44,257 nucleotides of DNA from UBA2279 sp041595875. GTDB lineage: Bacteria > Actinomycetota > Coriobacteriia > Anaerosomatales > Anaerosomataceae. Location: assembly GCA_041595875.1 (NCBI GenBank), contig JBFHJN010000010.1, positions 1 to 44,257 of the forward strand. Direction: 5' to 3'. Shown here piece by piece: positions 40,496 through 44,257 of this stretch. How positions within the stretch are numbered: the stretch's first letter is position 1; each line of letters starts with the position of its first letter. Made by a program: the position numbers and the translations under genes. The notes under the pieces are model-generated. The model saw nothing but the letters and a program-made list of their open reading frames with translations, made no database searches and was not told the origin of the DNA.

Positions 40496-41398
40496 ATGAG
40501 CGACCGTCCCGACGCACGGACCATGCTTGCCGTCACGGCGACCCTCATCTTGTGGGCGTCTGCGTTCGCGGGGATCAAGGAGGGTCTGGCCGGATACGGA
40601 CCGGGCGAGCTGGCACTCCTGCGTTTCTTGACGGCGTCGGCTGTGCTTGCGGTGTATGCCGGCTTCAAGCGTATGAAGCTGCCTGCGTTGCGGGACATAC
40701 CGCAGCTGGCTCTTGCGGGGAGCCTGGGGATCACCATCTATCATCTCGCGCTGAACTTCGGCGAGCAGACCGTTACGGCCGGAGCCGCCAGTCTACTGAT
40801 AGCCTCAGGGCCGGTGTTCACGGCACTGATGGCGGCGATTTTCCTCGGCGAGCGGCTGACCGCATGGGGCTGGACCGGGATCGCGGTGGCGTTCTCCGGA
40901 GTCGCGGTCATCACTCTTGGTGAAGGCCAGGGCCACCTCACCTTCGAGCCGGGTGCGCTTCTGATACTCGTCTCGGCGGTGGTCACAGCGGCGTACTTCA
41001 TAGTCTCCAAGCCGCTCTTGCGCAGGTATCGGCCGCTGGAGTTCACCTCATACGCCATCTGGCTGGGGACGATCCCCATGCTGGTGTTCACGCCCGGCCT
41101 GCTCCAGCAGCTTGCGGTCGCGCCGGCCAGGTCCACCATGGCGGTCGTCTATCTGGGTGTCTTCCCGGCAGCGGTTGCGTATGTCCTGTGGTCCCACGCG
41201 CTCGCCAAGCTGCCCGCATCCATCGTCTCGAGCTTCCTCTATGTCTCTCCGGTGCTCGCCATCGTGATCGCGTGGCTGTGGATCGCCGAGATACCCACGC
41301 TGCTGTCGCTTGTGGGCGGCGCGGTCGCGCTTGTGGGCGTGACTTTGGTGAACACCCTGGGCGTGCGCAGCCACGAACGTCGCCCGGCGGCGCGCTAG
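40496..41398 (+). CDS. EamA/DMT-family transporter
   Basis: The 300-residue protein from ATG 40496 has ten membrane helices in two homologous EamA repeats (about 10-140 and 155-285). Signatures include LLRFLTASAVLAVY, LNFGEQTVTAGAASLLIASGPVFTALMAA in the first repeat and ASIVSSFLYVSPVLAIVIAWLW in the second. The drug/metabolite transporter superfamily exports amino acids, nucleosides or drugs; substrate cannot be inferred. CGGAGG lies about 10 nt upstream. Its stop overlaps that of the convergent acylphosphatase gene by 4 nt. Confidence 0.92.
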   Translation: MSDRPDARTMLAVTATLILWASAFAGIKEGLAGYGPGELALLRFLTASAVLAVYAGFKRMKLPALRDIPQLALAGSLGITIYHLALNFGEQTVTAGAASLLIASGPVFTALMAAIFLGERLTAWGWTGIAVAFSGVAVITLGEGQGHLTFEPGALLILVSAVVTAAYFIVSKPLLRRYRPLEFTSYAIWLGTIPMLVFTPGLLQQLAVAPARSTMAVVYLGVFPAAVAYVLWSHALAKLPASIVSSFLYVSPVLAIVIAWLWIAEIPTLLSLVGGAVALVGVTLVNTLGVRSHERRPAAR

Positions 41399-41676
41399 CC
41401 GGCTACGTTGAACCCTGTTTCGCCCCGGGGTTCCTCGGCAAGGCTCTCCACGCGTTCGACAACCGCATGCGTGGGGCCGATGTGTGCCCAGGCCAGCATC
41501 GTCCCCACTGCGTGCGGGTCTCCCTCGAAGACGGCCTCTACGCGCCCATCAGGCAGGTTGCGTACCCATCCGCCCAGGTCGAGCTCGCGTGCGTGTTGGA
41601 GCGTGGACGCACGGTAGAACACGCCTTGCACGACTCCGGAGACCCATATGTGAAGCCGGATGATGCCTTCTTCCAT
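41395..41676 (-). CDS. acyP: Acylphosphatase
   Basis: The 93-residue protein has the acylphosphatase signature: GVVQGVFYRAST with catalytic Arg22, and GWVRNLPDGRVEAVFEGD with catalytic Asn40. The enzyme hydrolyses acyl phosphates and carbamoyl phosphate. ATG 41676 is chosen because AGGAGG lies 8 nt upstream; GTG 41682 would leave only 2 nt. The length is typical (about 90-100). It is convergent with the EamA gene and divergent from the histidine kinase gene 118 nt away. Confidence 0.93.
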   Translation of the reverse strand: MEEGIIRLHIWVSGVVQGVFYRASTLQHARELDLGGWVRNLPDGRVEAVFEGDPHAVGTMLAWAHIGPTHAVVERVESLAEEPRGETGFNVAG

Positions 41677-41794
41677 CGCCACGACCTCCTGTTACATTGC
41701 GTTGACCCACCCAAAAGCGTCATCATCAGAGTATCGTTCCAAACTATCGAACGCATGCAAAGGGAGCAGTGTGACCGTCGGGAGGGGTCCACAC

Positions 41795-43795
41795 ATGAGA
41801 GCGGGGGAGCGGCTTCCCATCACGCCGGGCATGGAGTTGTATCATGTCGCGGCTCAACTGCTCCCCCTTCCGACATTCGCATTCGATGCGAGCGGCGATC
41901 TGGCCGTCGTCAACGCAGCAGCAGAGGTGCTGCTTGTCACGTTGCCGGATGGCTCCCGCAGACGGCCGATGACCTTTGACGGCATGGACCTATGGGAGCT
42001 GCTCTCCGGAACCCTGGAGCGCGGCGCACAACAGGCCACCCTCCATACGCGCATGCGTCTATCCAACGGCCGCAGCGCCGAGTTCGATTTCTGGGTGTTG
42101 GCGAGCTGGGAGTTCGCCGACACGCTGGTAGGTGCGCTTGTCTTCGCCGGGGAGTTCCCCGACGAGCTGGAAGGCCAGCACAAGCACCAACCGCTTCACG
42201 AGAGCACGGATTCTCTCGAGTACTACCTGGATCTGGTGACGGCTTCTCTGGAGTGTGACGCTGCATACATCGCCGAGGTGGACTCGGAACGCGCCGCGTA
42301 TGCCAGAGTGTTGTTGTGCGCTTGCGACGGGGAAGACCAACAGGGCGCTGAATGGAACCTGAACGGGACCCCGGCTTCCGCGGTGTCCAGCAAGCGTGTC
42401 GTGTGCTATCCGTTCGGGCTGCAAGATCGGTTCCCCGAGGACGCATGGGTGCGCTCCGAGGGCTTTGTTGCATATGCCGGCACCCCGATAGTGGATCCTT
42501 CAGGTCGTCGCATCGGGATTCTCGGATGTCTATGGCGAGATACGCTTGAGAGTCCCGAGACCGTTCGCGCAGTGCTTGGCCTGGTGGGTGCGCGTCTGGC
42601 CCCCGGACTGTGGCAGCGGCGCTCGAAGCGTGAGCTGATGGAGAGCGAGGAGCGCTACAGCGCCCTGTTCCAGCACACACACCTTCCGATGATAGTCATC
42701 GATCCAGAGTCATCGCAGATCGTGGAAGCCAACGATGCGGCCTGCGTCTTCTATGGCTACCCATGCGAAGAGTTCACCACCATGAGCATCTTCCAGATAG
42801 ACACGCTTGCGCCCGAGCATGTCCAGCAGGAGTTGCGGCGCGCTCTGGCAGGAACCCGGGACTACTTCCAGTTCAAGCACAAGGTGGCCAACGGCGCGAT
42901 TCGCGAAGTCGAGCTGTATGCCGGGCCCATCACGATGAACTCCCGGGACATGATCTATGCCATCGTGCACGACGTGTCAGACCGACGCAGGGCTGAAGAG
43001 GAGCTGGAGCACTACCGCCAGAACCTTGAGCGGCTGGTCCAGCAGCGCACCGGTGACCTGGCTCGCGCCAACGCGGAACTGGAGCAGGCCACGCAGGCAC
43101 GCGACGTCTTCTTCGCGAACATGAGCCACGAACTGCGCACCCCGCTCTACACGATCATCGGGTTGACCGACATGCTCCTTGGCGGGCTCGTCGGAGGGCT
43201 GGATGACGAGCAGGGCAAGCAGGTCGCCATGGTCAACGAGGCCGGCAAGACTCTGCTTGAGCTCATCAGCGACGTTCTCGATATCTCGGCTATTCAGGCC
43301 GGTCAGTCTGGTATCGCCGCGGAGCCCTTCGATGTCGTGGAGGTTGCCGAGGCCACGCTGTTCAGCATGCGCGCTCCCGCCGAGGACAAGGGGCTGGAGG
43401 TCCACTTCACTGCCGTCGAGCGCCCGACGGTGATCACGAGCGACCGCTTCAAGCTGCAGCAGATCCTGATGAACCTCATATCGAACGCCATCAAGTACAC
43501 GGACTCTGGTTCCGTGCAGGTGCGCGTCTCGGCGCTGAGTGAAGGCAGGGTCTCGGTCTCGGTCATAGACAGCGGCATCGGGATTCCTGAGACGGAGCTC
43601 CCTTACGTGTTCCACGAGTTCCGCCAGATGAACCGCGGCGATTCCGGCACGCATACCGGTACAGGCCTTGGTCTGGCCCTGTCGCGCAGGCTCGCCGACG
43701 TTCTGGGCGCGGAACTCATCGTGACTAGCAGCCCTTCCAGCGGCACGACCTTCACGGTGATCCTGCCCGAGGAGATCACAGGTCCAGAGGAGTGA
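41795..43795 (+). CDS. PAS-domain sensor histidine kinase
   Basis: The 666-residue protein from ATG 41795 (GGAGGGG 7-8 nt upstream; GTG 41771 also possible) has no membrane helix. An N-terminal PAS-like domain (about 1-110: LLPLPTFAFDASGDLAVVNAAAEVLL) is followed by a GAF-like domain (about 140-285). A PAS domain (about 288-405: EERYSALFQHTHLPMIVIDPES), a coiled coil, and HisKA with His445 in FFANMSHELRTPLYT come next. The HATPase domain has LMNLISNAIKYT, DSGIGIPE and GTGLGLALSRRL. It lacks a receiver domain, and no cognate response regulator is adjacent. An internal stimulus such as redox or light is possible but cannot be inferred. Confidence 0.9.
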   Translation: MRAGERLPITPGMELYHVAAQLLPLPTFAFDASGDLAVVNAAAEVLLVTLPDGSRRRPMTFDGMDLWELLSGTLERGAQQATLHTRMRLSNGRSAEFDFWVLASWEFADTLVGALVFAGEFPDELEGQHKHQPLHESTDSLEYYLDLVTASLECDAAYIAEVDSERAAYARVLLCACDGEDQQGAEWNLNGTPASAVSSKRVVCYPFGLQDRFPEDAWVRSEGFVAYAGTPIVDPSGRRIGILGCLWRDTLESPETVRAVLGLVGARLAPGLWQRRSKRELMESEERYSALFQHTHLPMIVIDPESSQIVEANDAACVFYGYPCEEFTTMSIFQIDTLAPEHVQQELRRALAGTRDYFQFKHKVANGAIREVELYAGPITMNSRDMIYAIVHDVSDRRRAEEELEHYRQNLERLVQQRTGDLARANAELEQATQARDVFFANMSHELRTPLYTIIGLTDMLLGGLVGGLDDEQGKQVAMVNEAGKTLLELISDVLDISAIQAGQSGIAAEPFDVVEVAEATLFSMRAPAEDKGLEVHFTAVERPTVITSDRFKLQQILMNLISNAIKYTDSGSVQVRVSALSEGRVSVSVIDSGIGIPETELPYVFHEFRQMNRGDSGTHTGTGLGLALSRRLADVLGAELIVTSSPSSGTTFTVILPEEITGPEE

Positions 43796-43800
43796 GAGAA

Positions 43801-44257
43801 ATGCTGCAAGTACGCAGGTGGCTCGATGTCGTTCCCGTGCGTCGTTCCCGCCGCAGTTTCAGCGACGCTCCGGTCGCCGAGGGAGAGCTTGATGCCCTTG
43901 CGGCGCTTTGCGCTGAGTTCCGACCGTTTGGCGATGTAGCGCGCACGGTGCTCGTCAGGCAGGCGCCCCAGCGGCTGTTCATGGGTGTCGCCGGGTCATA
44001 CGGTGGCATCTCGGGAGCGCCCAGCGCGCTTGCGTTCGTGGGCCGGATGGAAGACCCGAACGTCGAGGCGGCCGTGGGATACACAGGCGAGGCCGTCGTG
44101 CTGGAAGCGACCGCTCTCGGCCTGGATTCCTGCTGGGTCGGCGGGATGTTCAGCCCGCGTCACGCGGCCGCACTGGGCGGCATCGCCCCGGGAGAGCGGG
44201 TGTATGCGGTCAGTCCTCTCGGCCACGCCATCGAGCGAGTCAGCACCAAGGAGCGCA
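43801..44257 (+). CDS. Nitroreductase-like protein (3' truncated by window edge)
   Basis: ATG 43801, six nt after the kinase stop, opens a frame that continues to the end of the window (152 codons). It begins MLQVRRWLDVVPVRRSRRSF, the usual RRSxRxF start of the nitroreductase superfamily, and contains YGGISGAPSALAFVG, VGYTGEAVVLEATALGLDSCWVGGMF and ERVYAVSPLGHA. The GEA...LEATALGLDSCWVGG stretch is the FMN-binding hallmark of this fold, and the overall pattern suits the putative TM-nitroreductase subgroup. It probably uses FMN and reduces an unknown substrate. The gene is cotranscribed with the kinase upstream. Confidence 0.82.
   Translation, partial: MLQVRRWLDVVPVRRSRRSFSDAPVAEGELDALAALCAEFRPFGDVARTVLVRQAPQRLFMGVAGSYGGISGAPSALAFVGRMEDPNVEAAVGYTGEAVVLEATALGLDSCWVGGMFSPRHAAALGGIAPGERVYAVSPLGHAIERVSTKER

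Noticed and set aside
1..44257. CRISPR arrays, insertion sequences, prophage or integrase genes
   Set aside because: No regular direct repeats with spacers, transposase or integrase motifs were seen anywhere in the window.

Overview
This is a high-GC, densely packed bacterial window with about 35 protein genes, two tRNA genes and no insertion sequence, phage gene or CRISPR array. Several traits suggest a Gram-positive-type, probably anaerobic Actinomycetota lineage, with environmental Coriobacteriia-like groups as my best guess: a subtilisin with C-terminal cell-wall-binding type 2 repeats, a baeRF protein, frequent GTG/TTG starts, a probable leaderless mRNA and many ATGA-overlapping operons. 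The taxon is an inference. UGA is an ordinary stop codon here, because many coupled gene pairs end in TGA inside ATGA overlaps.

Layout. 1-2225: end of an MFS transporter, then a NarL-type two-component pair. 2278-5500 (-): a three-gene secreted/surface operon of unknown function with a long hairpin-rich leader. 5525-9810 (+): a HAD phosphatase read from an apparently leaderless promoter, then a MacA/MacB-like ABC export system. 9818-12711: a bifunctional-nuclease-domain gene (-), tRNA-Ile with promoter and terminator, and a PadR regulator operon with two membrane proteins. 12732-16606 (-): a GbsR/MarR-like regulator, ABC ATPase, two ABC-2 permeases and a 45-residue membrane microprotein. 16682-19869 (-): a baeRF protein and a CopB-type metal P-ATPase. 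20226-22937 (+): a secreted subtilisin. 22938-31685 (-): a 2,915-residue cyclic beta-1,2-glucan synthase-like protein. 31839-32270 (+): a thioredoxin-like lipoprotein whose reading frame is crossed by one TGA. 32646-35310 (-): an ammonium transporter and three PII paralogues. 35591-44257 (+, except acylphosphatase): tRNA-Ala, a glutamine amidotransferase, a second ABC-2 exporter, a PsiE-like protein, an EamA transporter, a PAS histidine kinase and the start of a nitroreductase-like gene.

The most interesting item is 31839-32270. An in-frame TGA stands exactly where the first cysteine of a thioredoxin WCxxC motif belongs (W-TGA-P-S-C). It is followed at the expected distance by a hairpin with a GGUCG loop and a lower closing stem, the layout of a bacterial SECIS element. 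I read this as a membrane-anchored selenoprotein with a redox-active U-P-S-C site. Conventional gene calling would split it into two fragments. No selA, selB, selC or selD gene is visible in the window, so the prediction requires them elsewhere in the genome.

Second in interest are the secreted three-gene operon at 2278-5500 and the three PII paralogues, one of which has lost the T-loop tyrosine that is normally modified.
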